In this document: positions 33,960 to 47,069 of the stretch, in pieces | Layout of the letters: every line of letters begins with the position of its first letter | Position numbering within the stretch: position 1 is the stretch's first letter | Assembly: GCF_037126465.1 (NCBI RefSeq) | Contig: NW_026999401.1 | Location: forward strand, 1,262,501-1,326,500 | Length of the DNA: 64,000 nucleotides | DNA from: Ornithodoros turicata | Taxonomy: Eukaryota > Arthropoda > Arachnida > Ixodida > Argasidae | Direction of reading: 5' to 3' | Position numbers and translations under genes: made by a program | The notes under the pieces: model-generated | The model's input: only the letters and a program-made list of their open reading frames with translations | Told to the model about the DNA's origin: nothing | The model's database searches: none

Positions 33960-35965
33960 TAGTCAAAGATAGGAAAACAATACTATCATGGAGAGTGGTT
34001 GGTCCGCTTGCGGAAGACACCTTTCCCTTGCCCAATAATAAGATGGATGTGCTTCGTCGCTTCGGGTTCGTTACAACCTAGCAAGGGAAACCAATAAGAA
34101 ACCAAAAGAGAATCCAATATAAACGAACGAGTGTTTGCGAACGCCGCCGCCTGCGCTTTTAACACACTCTAAAAAAAGAACTTCACCGCATAGCAAGCTG
34201 TGCGTCAACCATTGCCACGGATGATAGGGTTATCGCTTCTGATTTGAAGAGAGAGGTAGTCGTACGCCTTTTTGTGACAACTTTCATGTGTCCAAATTGC
34301 CACAAAAAGGCGTACGCCCACCTCTCTCTTTGAATCAGACGCGATAACCCTACACTGGTAAAGCAGAGCTTCACCGCATCAGCACGCTCATAGCCATCCA
34401 TCATTCCGAATGATATCATTCTGTGCATTGATTTGTCGAAAATGGGAGGAAGCGCCTATCTGGGGCAGATTATCTTGTCCCAGATAGGCGCCTCCCCCTG
34501 TTTTGAACAAATCATGACACAGAATGATATCATTCGGTGTGATGGTTGGCTAGGAGCGTGCTATGCGGTAAAGTTCTGTTTTAACAGTGTAGTCAAAGAT
34601 AGGAAAACAATACTATCATGGAGAATGGTTGGTCCGCTTGCGGAAGACACCTTTCCCTTGCCCAATAATAAGATGGACGTGCTTAGTCGCTTCGGGTTCG
34701 TTATAGCAAGGGGTTTACGAACGAATGCGGTATTCCAAGCAGCACAATGCACTGAAAGTCAAGTGTAATAGGTGTGGATGGTATGTGTCTTCTCAACGCT
34801 CTAAGATGAAAGTCACTGAAAAGGTTAGCCAGCTATAGGGCTCGAACTCACATCTTCTGGATTACCGCGGTTCAAGCTCTACCGATTGAGCTAAGCGAAC
34901 AGTGATGTGGGTTCCAGTCTTGCAGCTGTTTAGCCTTTTCAGTGACTTTCATCTTTCATCGTTAATTTCTTAGGCAATTTGAGGCTTTGTATGTATTTGT
35001 ACTTTCTACGTTGTTTCAGCCCAAGAACATTCAGTTCTCTTATTATGAACCTTCTTTAGTTTCACCAGTCTGTACCTTCCCGTCCTCCCCTATTGCACTC
35101 GACCTTCAGGACATTCACCGACGACGCCTGCGCTTGTAACAGGGTTGGGGACTTTACGAGATTCAGAGACGAGATTCGCCTCGTTAGACATAAGAAATTT
35201 GAAGAAAAAGCTACTGCTGGGAAAACGCATACTCGCGAAATGCATCAGAAGCTGTCTTACAGAAGCCCTTACTGTCATGCACGGAGTAAGAACTCCGGAG
35301 CACGGAGCATGTACGGAGCATGTACTCCGTGCTCTCAGGCAACACACCTTGCGGAACAGACATCTGTATTACTCGTGCGAACGTCTGGTGACGTGAACAT
35401 CTTGAAATCGAAATTTCCTCGATGTATTTGCGACGCAACTTTTGCTCGCGCACTATCTTCCTGCGTTGCAAAAACAGCTGTCCCTCTAATAAGACGATCT
35501 ACATGCCCTGGTTTCCCTGTACAGTTTGAGGAGGACGCGAACAGCGATACGCAGAAAAACAGGAAGAAAAACCGCAGGATATCCCCAAAGAAAAAGGTCC
35601 GAGATGTCGTCATGTGGAATACAGTGATCTATGAGTTATACCGGCATACCTTGGAGAAAAATAAATATAACGTAGGCTGCTGCGAAGGGTCAAGATATCG
35701 TTTGTCGTGGGGGAGAGTAACGCACTCGCCGCCATAAAGGCGATTAACGAGACCTCAGGATATGACTTTTCTTGCTGACCTCTGCTGGACGCTAAAGAGA
35801 GGAGTACGTTTTTTTCTTTTTTTCCCTCTTTTTTTTCTCAATCTGAAGATCCCGGAAGCCTTAGCTGTAACTTAGTTCTTCAGATTATGTTTTGAGTGGC
35901 CGTGAGTAGTATATACTCTTCCCAACACAAAGTCCAATATATACTGATGACTATATTCCATGCAG

Positions 35966-36246
35966 AGAACTCAAAGTTCAAGGCACGTGAAGCATCTCCT
36001 GGCTATTGTAAGTATTGCAATAGAATTCACTTATTCTGTTCTCGAATTAACCGCGAAAAATGCAAATTTCGTTCCCACATTTGGTGCCCTCCAATTGTGC
36101 AATACTTAGAATTTTTCGTTTTCTTCTTGTCTTTTTTTTTTTTTCATTTGCCCCATTGTGTCTGCACTGTTTTCCGCCCTTGCGAGCAGGGTATTGTGTA
36201 TTACCGAAGCCGTTGTCCACGAGCGACTGGGGCACATTATAACTAG
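35966..36246 (+). CDS. Candidate cysteine-rich terminal exon, unit 2
   Basis: Same acceptor, phase and cysteine spacing as 28912. One synonymous change (AAC for AAT) lies near the start. A different T-run length changes the frame of the tail, so the C-terminus differs and only the Cys-rich part can be conserved. Confidence 0.3.
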
Positions 36247-37369
36247 AGCTGAGCGCGGGTGCAGGCATACCTGCGGGTACCCGCAGTTACCCGCACATCG
36301 TCACGATTTGCGGATAGGAATTCGCGATAGCTGCGGGTAGTGGGCAAAATGCGGGTGTACCCGCAATGCACTCCATCGCCAACTAAGTAATCCCTCTCTG
36401 TCGCACGCGAGCCTCAGCAGTGCGCCATATCGTTGGCCGTATAAATCCATGTGCCAGACAACAGCAGGCAAGTGCTGGCGGGTGAGTTCGGTTACTAATG
36501 CAGACATATATGGCTCTCTGTTGGATTGCAGTTTCATTGGCATATGATTGAAGCCGTCCGACACACGTAGCCAACACTCAGAATTTCCTTCGTTTTAAAA
36601 TAGAAACAGCGGTAAACTGGAAGAGGAACATTTCCCCCTGTGGGGCCGAATGCGGGTATGCGGACATACAGACAGAACTGCGGGTGCGAGTCACCCGGAT
36701 TAAATTCTTGCGCGTGCGGGAGCGGGTCACACACGCGATGGTACAGTGCGGATCCAAGTTTGCTTACCCGCACTCACCCTCCACTTATAACAGTCATTAA
36801 AAAAGTTGAATTATACAACATTTAAAGTTGAGAACATGGAATAAGAAACTGTAACAAACCCGCGAAAACTGTCCGTGCTTGAAAGCTGAAGAGACTCCTC
36901 CAGGCATCGATCGCCATTCCCAATGAAACAATACAGAGTTTTAGTACGTCGTGTGCTATCCTGTTTGCGCAAGTAAGGGATAGCATAGATGGTTCTGCGC
37001 ATGCCCAGAATAGCGAGAGACATTCTGTTCCTACACTAATAAAAATGAACTTCACCACACAGCACGCTCCTAGCCAACCATCATCACGAATGACAACGCT
37101 CTCGCCCCTGATTTGTTGAAAACGGGAGGCGGAGCCTATTTTGTACCTATTATGCACGGCACAGAATAGGCTCCAGCCTCCCGTTTTCAACAAATCAGGG
37201 GCGAGAACGTTGTCATTCGGGATGATGGTTGGCTAGGAGCGTGCTACGTGGTGAAGTTCATTTTTAAGAGTGTACTCAAGTCCCGTGCATTTACATCGCG
37301 CTTAGTATCCATGTCAGCGTTTCCGAAACATGTCCAAATGTTTACGACGCTGTAATAATTCTGTTGCAG

Positions 37370-37408
37370 TGCTGGAAGAATTTCTTAAACGTAGAAGTGC
37401 TGATCCCG
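37370..37408 (+). CDS. Mini-exon, second type, unit 3
   Basis: Identical to 30311-30349: phase 1-1, codes VLEEFLKRRSADP, with splice sites intact. Confidence 0.6.
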
Positions 37409-38140
37409 GTAAGAAGATCATTTTACACATCCATCGTCGATGAATATTAGTAATATGCTGGATAGGTTTTAGTGAAAGAACATCAACCGACTGGCTCCAC
37501 CTTTCTAGGTTCTATGACCCTCATGAAAGAACTGATGTTCTCAGTTCATCAGTTCTCAGAACATCAGTTCTTTCATGTTCAACAATTCCGCCTGCGTCGA
37601 TCCCGTCGTATTAACGTGTGTATGAGTGAGCAAAAATGTAAGAGTGAAAGGAGGATGAGTGAGAGAGAGTGGCTCGCTTCTCCCTTCAGATGACGCACCA
37701 TTGGAAGCCGCTGAGAAAGCGTGTTAGCTTAGCTCAATTGGTAGAGCCCTGGACCGGCAATCCAGAAGATGTGGGTTGGATTCCTGCAGCTGGCTAACCT
37801 TTTCAGTGACTTTCATCTTTCATCTACGACCCTCATTGGGTAATAATAATAATAATCGATTAAATATCCAGGTGGTTTTAGATCTACAACATAAGTCAGT
37901 CAGCACAGATTGTTCCATAAGAAGTTATCCAGCAGACTTATACGTATTAAAAAAAAAAAAAGGAAAACAGTCATACCACACCGCCTCGCGTTTTCTCGAT
38001 GTGGATCGAGACTGTCCTAGGCTGTACTAGACCATGTTGTTCTTACCCATGCCCCGTGTATTTACATCGCGCTTAGTATCCATGTCAACGTTTCCGAAAC
38101 ATTTCCAAAAGTTTACGATGCTGTAATAATTCTGTTGCAG

Positions 38141-38191
38141 TGGCAGCAGCTTATTACGTGCCTGCGAGGGCTCGTAGAAGTGCTGATCCCG
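38141..38191 (+). pseudogene. 51-nt mini-exon with broken donor, unit 3
   Basis: Same sequence and the same CTAAG donor lesion as units 1 and 2. Confidence 0.6.
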
Positions 38192-38687
38192 CTAAGAACA
38201 TCATTTTACACATCCATCGTCGATGAATACTACTAATATGCTGGACAGCTTTTAATGAAACAACATCAGTCGGCTGACTCCACCTTTATAGGGTCTAGGA
38301 CAATCATTGGGTAATACAGGGTGTCTACCACCAATTGTCAGGGAATTTTGATGTTACTGGCAAAGTCAGGGGATTGTTAGGGAATTTGGCTAAAAAGAAG
38401 CTCAAGTCAGGGAAAACAGCGGATTAGTGCCGGGATGATGCCAGGTGGTTGAGCGGCAATGCTGCAGCAACGTTATCCCGACTAGCTTTTCGCCAGCACG
38501 ACAAGCTCTGAGGCAGAAAGGCAGGAAAGCCTCAATAAATGGTCTGTTTTTGTGATGGATCTGTATCAAAACGTAGGAGCAGGCACACCAAGTTTCCTTT
38601 TGTTTTTCTCAGGGAATTTGCTTGAAATAGTCAGGGAAAACCTGGAAAAGTCATGGAATTTGAAGGCTGCAGTTTGGTATACACCCT

Positions 38688-38719
<32 letters not shown>

Positions 38720-38964
38720 CATAATCGATGAAATATCCAAGTGGTTTTAGATTTACAACGTAAGAGGGTAGTCAGTCAGCACAGATTGCTCCATAAGAAG
38801 TTATCCAGCAGACTTATCTATTTAAAATAATGGAAAACAGTCATACCGCACCGTCTCGCGTTTTCTCGATGTGGATCGAGACTGTCCTAGGCACTACTAG
38901 ACCATGTTGTTCCTACTCACGTCTCGTATATTTACATCGTGCGTAATTGATCACCTTGGACTAG

Positions 38965-38996
38965 GCGTTCCTTTTCGTTGCGCCCGTAGAATCCTG
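38965..38996 (+). pseudogene. Degenerate 32-nt mini-exon, unit 3
   Basis: Relic as at 25108, with ATCCTG in place of ATCCCG before GTAAGAAC. The change is shared with unit 4, grouping units 3 and 4. Confidence 0.45.
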
Positions 38997-41883
38997 GTAA
39001 GAACGTCATTTTACTCTCCCAAAACGCATCGATTGTTGTTGAATAGTAGTAATATGCTGGACAACTTTTAATGCAAGTACCTCAGTCTGTTGACTCCACC
39101 CTTCGCTTACACCAATCACATCTTTGCTGCGTCGGACGTTGTACTCATCTTGTCACAGCCCACGCAATGCGTTAGATTAAGATCCACTAAAACGCTCAAC
39201 GCATCAACACCGAATGTGTCTCCTGCTATAAAGACGATTATCACATTCGTGTCACCACATCAGATTAGTGTCCGTAGCGAACGCTGATACGCGGGGTAAC
39301 CACAAGGGTCAGCACACCGTCATCGTGTCCGGCACGGCCTCTGTGTCTGTGATGATGGATCTGAGAAGAGATCCTTCGACCTTTAGATTAAAAACCTAGG
39401 ACATTGAAAGAAGGGTGGTGCGTGCTCGTTACACTCATGTTGAGAACACACAACGAAGGGTCTTAGGTTACATGCAGCTGTGTGGCGTTGACTAAGCGGT
39501 GGTGGTGCTGTGTTCGCTGACTGAAGTTGCCATGGAGGAAAGAATAAGAAAATGCTCTTCTTCAGAAAAGAGAATTGTGGGGCAAGTGAGGTGAGGATGG
39601 GACATGAGCAGTAGCTTCTTTGGGGGCACGAGGGGGTCACGTTACCTGAATAGGGTCGCTTTGCATACGACACTTTGGGGGGCACTTTGACGCGCTAGAC
39701 CGCACCTTTCCAAGTATTCCGAAACTATGCGTTGGGGTCTCTCATAGAGATGTGTGTAATCGAAAGCGGAAAACGAGCGGTGATGTCACTGTCCCCAATC
39801 TCGGCTTCACTTCTCAGAGCAATAGGACTCCTCCTCTCTTTCCTTCCTCCATGGAAGTCGGTCTCACGATAGTGGTCAGTGTCTCTATGTGCATGAAGAT
39901 GAGGATGACGATGGTAATCTGGATGAAGAGACGACGAAATAAATCTGGATCAAGGGACGATGCATTTTCTTCGAGTCTAAGATACGTCTCTTCCTCTTTG
40001 AGATGTCACGACATCCAATATGTTGTACGAATGAGACTTGCTTCAGGACAGCAGATGTCAAAATGACGTTCCCCATGTTCCTGAACACTCTTGAAGGAAA
40101 CGGAATCGTTTTCGTGTATACCTATTGGTCATACCACAAACTATGTCCGTTAGCCAATCAGATACTACAGCCCAAATTCAGCCAGGTAAATATTGCAGAA
40201 CTTGCAATGTTTGCAAAACACGAAGAGTACCTTTTGGTAATTTAGGACATAAGAAAAAAAAAAAAAACTCGAAATGAATAATGTAATCAGCACAAAGTAA
40301 CCACAGCATAACTTTGGCTACCTTTATGATAACACTTTTCCGCCATTAGTGAGCAGTGGCAGTGCAAGACGCATCGTGAACACAGGAGCTTGCTTGGAAG
40401 CCCCTCTAGCAACGTGGACGGAGCGTGACGCTCCACCTTGAGGGTGACGTTGAGGATGGGGTGTATGCAATCTGGGCGACTACCTTTGACGAGAACAGGT
40501 CTCCTCTATAGTCAAAGATAGGAAAACAATACTATCATGGAGAGTGGTTGGTCCGCTTGCGGAAGACACTTTTCCCTTGCCCAATAATAAGATGGACGTG
40601 CTTAGTCGCTTCGGGTTCGTTATAGCAAGGGGTTTACGAACGAATGCGGTATTCCAAGCAGCACAATGCACTGAAAGTCAAGTGTAATAGGTGTGGATGG
40701 TATGTGTCTTCTCAACGCTCTAAGATGAAAGTCACTGAAAAGGTTAGCCAGCTATAGGGCTCGAACTCACATCTTCTGGATTACCGCGGTTCAAGCTCTA
40801 CCGATTGAGCTAAGCGAACAGTGATGTGGGTTCCAGTCTTGCAGCTGTTTAGCCTTTTCAGTGACTTTCATCTTTCATCGTTAATTTCTTAGGCAATTTG
40901 AGGCTTTGTATGTATTTGTACTTTCTACGTTGTTTCAGCCCAAGAACATTCAGTTCTCTTATTATGAACCTTCTTTAGTTTCACCAGTCTGTACCTTCCC
41001 GTCCTCCCCTATTGCACTCGACCTTCAGGACATTCACCGACGACGCCTGCGCTTGTAACAGGGTTGGGGACTTTACGAGATTCAGAGACGAGATTCGCCT
41101 CGTTAGACATAAGAAATTTGAAGAACAAGCTACTGCTGGGAAAACGCATACTCGCGAAATGCATCAGAAGCTGTCTTACAGAAGCCCTTACTGTCATGCA
41201 CGGAGTAAGAACTCCGGAGCACGGAGCATGTACGGAGCATGTACTCCGTGCTCTCAGGCAACACACCTTGCGGAACAGACATCTGTATTACTCGTGCGAA
41301 CGTCAGATGACGTGAACATCTTGAAATCGAAATTTCCTCGATGTATTTGCGACGCAACTTTTGCTCGCGCACTATCTTCCTGCGTTGCAAAAACAGCTCT
41401 CCCTCTAATAAGACGATCTACATGCCCTGGTTTCCCTGTACAGTTTGAGGAGGACGCGAACAGCGATACGCAGAAAAACAGGAAGAAAAACCGCAGGGTA
41501 TCCCCAAAGAAAAAGGTCCGAGATGTCGTCATGTGGAATACAGTGATCTATGAGTTATACCGGCATACCTTGGAGAAAAATAAATATAACGTAGGCTGCT
41601 GCGAAGGGTCAAGATATCGTTTGTCGTGGGGGAGAGTAACGCACTCGCCGCCATAAAGGCGATTAACGAGACCTCAGGATATGACTTTTCTTGCTGACCT
41701 CTGCTGGACGCTAAAGAGAGGAGTACGTTTTTTCTTTTTTTCCCTCTTTTTTTTCTCAATCTGAAGATCCCGGAAGCCTTAGCTGTAACTTAGTTCTTCA
41801 GATTATGTTTTGAGTGGCCGTGAGTAGTATATACTCTTCCCAACACAAAGTCCAATATATACTGATGACTATATTCCATGCAG

Positions 41884-42161
41884 AGAATTCAAAGTTCAAG
41901 GCACGTGAAGCATCTCCTGGCTATTGTAAGTATTGCAATAGAATTCACTTATTCTGTTCTCGAATTAACCGCGAAAAATGCAAATTTCGTTCCCACATTT
42001 GGTGCCCTCCAATTGTGCAATACTTAGAATTTTTCGTTTTCTTCTTGTCTTTTTTTTTTTTTTCATTTGCCCCATTGTGTCTGCACTGTTTTCCGCCCTT
42101 GCGAGCATCGTATTGTGTATTACCTAAGCCGTTGTCCACGAGCGACTGGGGCACATTATAA
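41884..42161 (+). CDS. Candidate cysteine-rich terminal exon, unit 3
   Basis: Same acceptor, phase-1 frame, GTAAGT alternative donor (41926) and cysteine spacing as the copy at 28912. Confidence 0.3.
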
Positions 42162-43286
42162 CTAGAGCTGAGCGCGGGTGCAGGCATACCTGCGGGTACC
42201 CGCAGTTACCCGCACATCGTCACGATTTGCGGATAGGAATTCGCGATAGCTGCGGGTAGTGGGCAAAATGCGGGTGTACCCGCAATGCACTCCATCGCCA
42301 ACTAAGTAATCCCTCTCTGTCGCACGCGAGCTCAGGAGTGCGCCATATCGTTGGCCGTACAAATCCATGTGCCAGACAACAGCAGGCAAGTGCTGGCGGG
42401 TGAGTTCGGTTACTAATGCAGACATATATGGCTCTCTGTTGGATTGCAGTTTCATTGGCATATGATTGAAGCCGTCCGACACACGTAGCCAACACTCAGA
42501 ATTTCCTTCGTTTTAAAATAGAAACAGCGGTAAACTGGAAGAGGAACATTTCCCCCTGTGGGGCCGAATGCGGGTATGCGGACATACAGACAGAACTGCG
42601 GGTGCGAGTTACCCGGATTAAATTCTTGCGCGTGCGGGAGCGGGTCACACACGCGATGGTACAGTGCGGATCCAAGTTTGCTTACCCGCACTCACCCTCC
42701 ACTTATAACAGTCATTAAAAAAGTTGAATTATACAACATTTAAAGTTGAGAACATGGAATAAGAAACTGTAACAAACCCGCGAAAACTGTCCGTGCTTGA
42801 AAGCTGAAGAGACTCCTCCAGGCATCGATCGCCATTCCCAATGAAACAATACAGAGTTTTAGTACGTCGTGTGCTATCCTGTTTGCGCAAGTAAGGGATA
42901 GCATAGATGGTTCTGCGCATGCCCAGAATAGCGAGAGACATTCTGTTCCTACACTAATAAAAATGAACTTCACCACACAGCACGCTCCTAGCCAACCATC
43001 ATCACGAATGACAACGCTCTCGCCCCTGATTTGTTGAAAACGGGAGGCGGAGCCTATTTTGTACCTATTATGCACAGCACAGAATAGGCTCCGCCTCCCG
43101 TTTTCAACAAATCAGGGGCGAGAACGTTGTCATTCGGGATGATGGTTGGCTAGGAGCGTGCTACGTGGTGAAGTTCATTTTTAAGAGTGTACTCAAGTCC
43201 CGTGCATTTACATCGCGCTTAGTATCCATGTCAGCGTTTCCGAAACATGTCCAAATGTTTACGACGCTGTAATAATTCTGTTGCAG

Positions 43287-43325
43287 TGCTGGAAGAATTT
43301 CTTAAACGTAGAAGTGCTGATCCCG
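43287..43325 (+). CDS. Mini-exon, second type, unit 4
   Basis: Identical to 30311-30349, with intact splice sites; codes VLEEFLKRRSADP. It is the last intact mini-exon in the window. Confidence 0.6.
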
Positions 43326-44054
43326 GTAAGAAGATCATTTTACACATCCATCGTCGATGAATATTAGTAATATGCTGGATAGGTTTTAGTGAAAGAACAT
43401 CAACCGACTGGCTCCACCTTTCTAGGTTCTATGACCCTCATGAAAGAACTGATGTTCTCAGTTCATCAGTTCTCAGAACATCAGTTCTTTCATGTTCAAC
43501 AATTCCGCCTGCGTCGATCCCGTCGTATTAACGTGTGTATGAGTGAGCAAAAATGTAAGAGTGAAAGGAGGATGAGTGAGAGAGAGTGGCTCGCTTCTCC
43601 CTTCAGATGACGCACCATTGGAAGCCGCTGAGAAAGCGTGTTAGCTTAGCTCAATTGGTAGAGCCCTGGACCGGCAATCCAGAAGATGTGGGTTGGATTC
43701 CTGCAGCTGGCTAACCTTTTCAGTGACTTTCATCTTTCATCTACGACCCTCATTGGGTAATAATAATAATAATCGATTAAATATCCAGGTGGTTTTAGAT
43801 CTACAACATAAGTCAGTCAGCACAGATTGTTCCATAAGAAGTTATCCAGCAGACTTATACGTATTAAAAAAAAAAGGAAAACAGTCATACCACACCGCCT
43901 CGCGTTTTCTCGATGTGGATCGAGACTGTCCTAGGCTGTACTAGACCATGTTGTTCTTACCCATGCCCCGTGTATTTACATCGCGCTTAGTATCCATGTC
44001 AACGTTTCCGAAACATTTCCAAAAGTTTACGATGCTGTAATAATTCTGTTGCAG

Positions 44055-44105
44055 TGGCAGCAGCTTATTACGTGCCTGCGAGGGCTCGTAGAAGTGCTGA
44101 TCCCG
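44055..44105 (+). pseudogene. 51-nt mini-exon with broken donor, unit 4
   Basis: Fourth copy with the same CTAAG donor lesion; acceptor intact. Confidence 0.6.
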
Positions 44106-44874
44106 CTAAGAACATCATTTTACACATCCATCGTCGATGAATACTACTAATATGCTGGACAGCTTTTAATGAAACAACATCAGTCGGCTGACTCCACCTT
44201 TATAGGGTCTAGGACACTCATTGGGTAATACAGGGTGTCTACCACCAATTGTCAGGGAATTTTGATGTTACTGGCAAAGTCAGGGGATTGTCAGGGAATT
44301 TGGCTAAAAAGAAGCTCAAGTCAGGGAAAACAGCGGATTAGTGCCGGGATGATGCCGGTGGTTGAGCGGCAATGCCGCAGCAACGTTATCCCGACTAGCT
44401 TTTCGCCAGCACGACAAGCTCTGAGGCAGAAAGGCAGGAAAGCCTCAATAAATGGTCTGTTTTTGTGATGGATCTGTATCAAAACGTAGGAGCAGGCACA
44501 CCAAGTTTCCTTTTGTTTTTCTCAGGGAATTTGCTTGAAATAGTCAGGGAAAACCTGGAAAAGTCATGGAATTTGAAGGCTGCAGTTTGGTATACACCCT
44601 GTAATAATAATAATAATAATAATAATCATCATCATCGATGAAATATCCAAGTGGTTTTAGATTTACAACATAAGAGGGTAGTCAGTCAGCACAGATTGCT
44701 CCATAAGAAGTTATCCAGCAGACTTATCTATTTAAAATAATGGAAAACAGTCATACCGCACCGTCTCGCGTTTTCTCGATGTGGATCGAGACTGTCCTAG
44801 GCACTACTAGACCATGTTGTTCCTACTCACGTCTCGTATATTTACATCGTGCGTAATTGATCACCTTGGACTAG

Positions 44875-44906
44875 GCGTTCCTTTTCGTTGCGCCCGTAGA
44901 ATCCTG
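44875..44906 (+). pseudogene. Degenerate 32-nt mini-exon, unit 4
   Basis: Relic identical in form to unit 3 (ATCCTG before GTAAGAAC). Confidence 0.45.
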
Positions 44907-47069
44907 GTAAGAACGTCATTTTACTCTCCCAAAACGCATCGATTGTTGTTGAATAGTAGTAATATGCTGGACAACTTTTAATGCAAGTACCTCAGTCTGT
45001 TGACTCCACCCTTCGCTTACACCAATCACATCTTTGCTGCGTCGGACGTTGTACTCATCTTGTCACAGCCCACGCAATGCGTTAGATTAAGATCCACTAA
45101 AACGCTCAACGCATCAACACCGAATGTGTCTCCTGCTATAAAGACGATTATCACATTCGTGTCACCACATCAGATTAGTGTCCGTAGCGAACGCTGATAT
45201 GCGGGGTAACCACAAGGGTCAGCACACAGTCATCGTGTCCGGCACGGCCTCTGTGTCTGTGATGATGGATCTGAGAAGAGATCCTTCGACCTTTAGATTA
45301 AAAACCTAGGACATTGAAAGAAGGGTGGTGCGTGCTCGTTACACTCATGTTGAGAACACACAACGAAGGGTCTTAGGTTACATGCAGCTGTGTGGCGTTG
45401 ACTAAGCGGTGGTGGTGCTGTGTTCGCTGACTGAAGTTGCCATGGAGGAAAGAATAAGAAAATGCTCTTCTTCAGAAAAGCGAATTGTGGGGCAAGTGAG
45501 GTGAGGATGGGACATGAGCAGTAGCTTCTTTGGGGGCACGAGGGGGTCACGTTACCTGAATAGGGTCGCTTTGCATACGACACTTTGGGGGGCACTTTGA
45601 CGCGCTAGACCGCACCTTTCCAAGTATTCCGAAACTATGCGTTGGGGTCTCTCATAGAGATGTGTGTAATCGAAAGCGGAAAACGAGCGGTGATGTCACT
45701 GTCCCCAATCTCGGCTTCACTTCTCAGAGCAATAGGACTCCTCCTCTCTTTCCTTCCTCCATGGAAGTCGGTCTCACGATAGTGGTCTCTATGTGCATGA
45801 AGATGAGGATGACGATGGTAAATGATAATCTGGATGAAGAGACGACGAAATAAATCTGGATCAAGGGACGATGCCTTTTCTTCGAGTCTAAGATACGTCT
45901 TTTCCTCTTTGAGTTGTCACGACATACAATATGTTGTACGAATGAGATCTCCTCCATGACAGCAGACATTAAAATGACGTTCCCCATGTTCATGAACTCT
46001 CTTGAAGGAAACGGAATCGTTTTCGTGTATACCTATTGGTCATACCACAAACTATGTCCGTTAGCCAATCAGATACTACAGCCCAAATTCAGCCAGGGAA
46101 ATATTGCAGAACTTTCAATGTTTGCAAAACGCGAAGAGTACCTTTTGGTAATTTAGGACATGAGAAAAAAAAGACCTCGAAATGAATAATGTAATCAGCA
46201 CAAAGTAACCACAGCATAACTTTGGCTACCTTTATGTTAACACTTTTCCGCCATTAGTGAGCAGTGGCAGTGCAAGACGCATCGTGAACACAGGAGCTTT
46301 CTTGGAAGCTCCTCTAGCAACGTGGACGGAGCGTGACGCTCCACCTTGAGGGTGAAGTTGAGGATGGGGTGTATGCAATCTGGGCGACTACCATTGACGA
46401 GAACAGGTCTCCCCTATAGTCAAAGATAGGAAAACAATACTATCATGGAGAGTGGTTGATCCACTTGCGGAAGACACCTTTCCCTTGCCCAATAATAAGA
46501 TGGACGTGCTTCGTCGCTTCGGGTTCGTTATAGCAAGGGGTTTACGAACGCATGCGGTATTCCAAGCACCAAAATGCACTGAAAGTCGAGTGCAATAGGT
46601 GTGGACGGTATGTGTCTTCTCACCGTTGAAAGATATGACAGTCACTGAAAAGGTTAGCCAGCTATAGGACTGGAACCCACATCTTCTGGATTACCGGGGT
46701 CCAAGCTCTACCGACTGAGCTAAGCTAACACTGATGTGGATTCCAGTCTTGCAGCTGGCCACCTTTTCAGTGACTTTCATCTTTCATCGTTACTTTCTTA
46801 GGCAATTTGAGGCTTTGTATGTATTTGTACTTTCTACGTTGTTTCAGCCCCAAAACATCCAGTTCTCTCATTATCAACGTTCTTTAGTTTCACCAGTCTT
46901 TTCAAGGCCTTCCCGTCCACCCCTATTGCACTCGACCTTCAGAACATTCACTGACGCCGCCTGCGCTTGTGACAGGGTTGGGGACTTTACGAGATTCAGA
47001 GTTTTTCATTGTTTATCCTTCGTTAACCACTATTGTAACATGCGTTCGTAGCACCACCTGGTTAGATAT

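Larger units (their letters stand above)
29970..37027 (+). repeat. Macro-unit 2
   Basis: About 7.06 kb and very similar to macro-unit 1. The main difference is an extra MITE at 31512-31760. It also carries copies of the intron hairpin (30463-30518), SINE (tRNA-like head 30664-30740, B box altered to GGTTGGATTCC), two further MITEs (29977-30214, 33711-33959), MITEs at 34165 and 34353-34589, the composite SINE (34804-34960), the 214-codon frame (35093-35737) and the hAT-like element (36244-36784). Confidence 0.92.
37028..42945 (+). repeat. Macro-unit 3
   Basis: About 5.92 kb. It lacks the roughly 880-bp block with three MITEs present in units 1 and 2; instead the sequence runs CTCCTCTATAGTCAAAG at 40501. 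Includes MITE 37034-37272, hairpin 37522-37577, SINE head 37723-37799, CAGGGTGT element 38317-38688, composite SINE 40723-40879, the 214-codon frame 41012-41656 and the hAT-like element 42163-42702. Confidence 0.92.
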
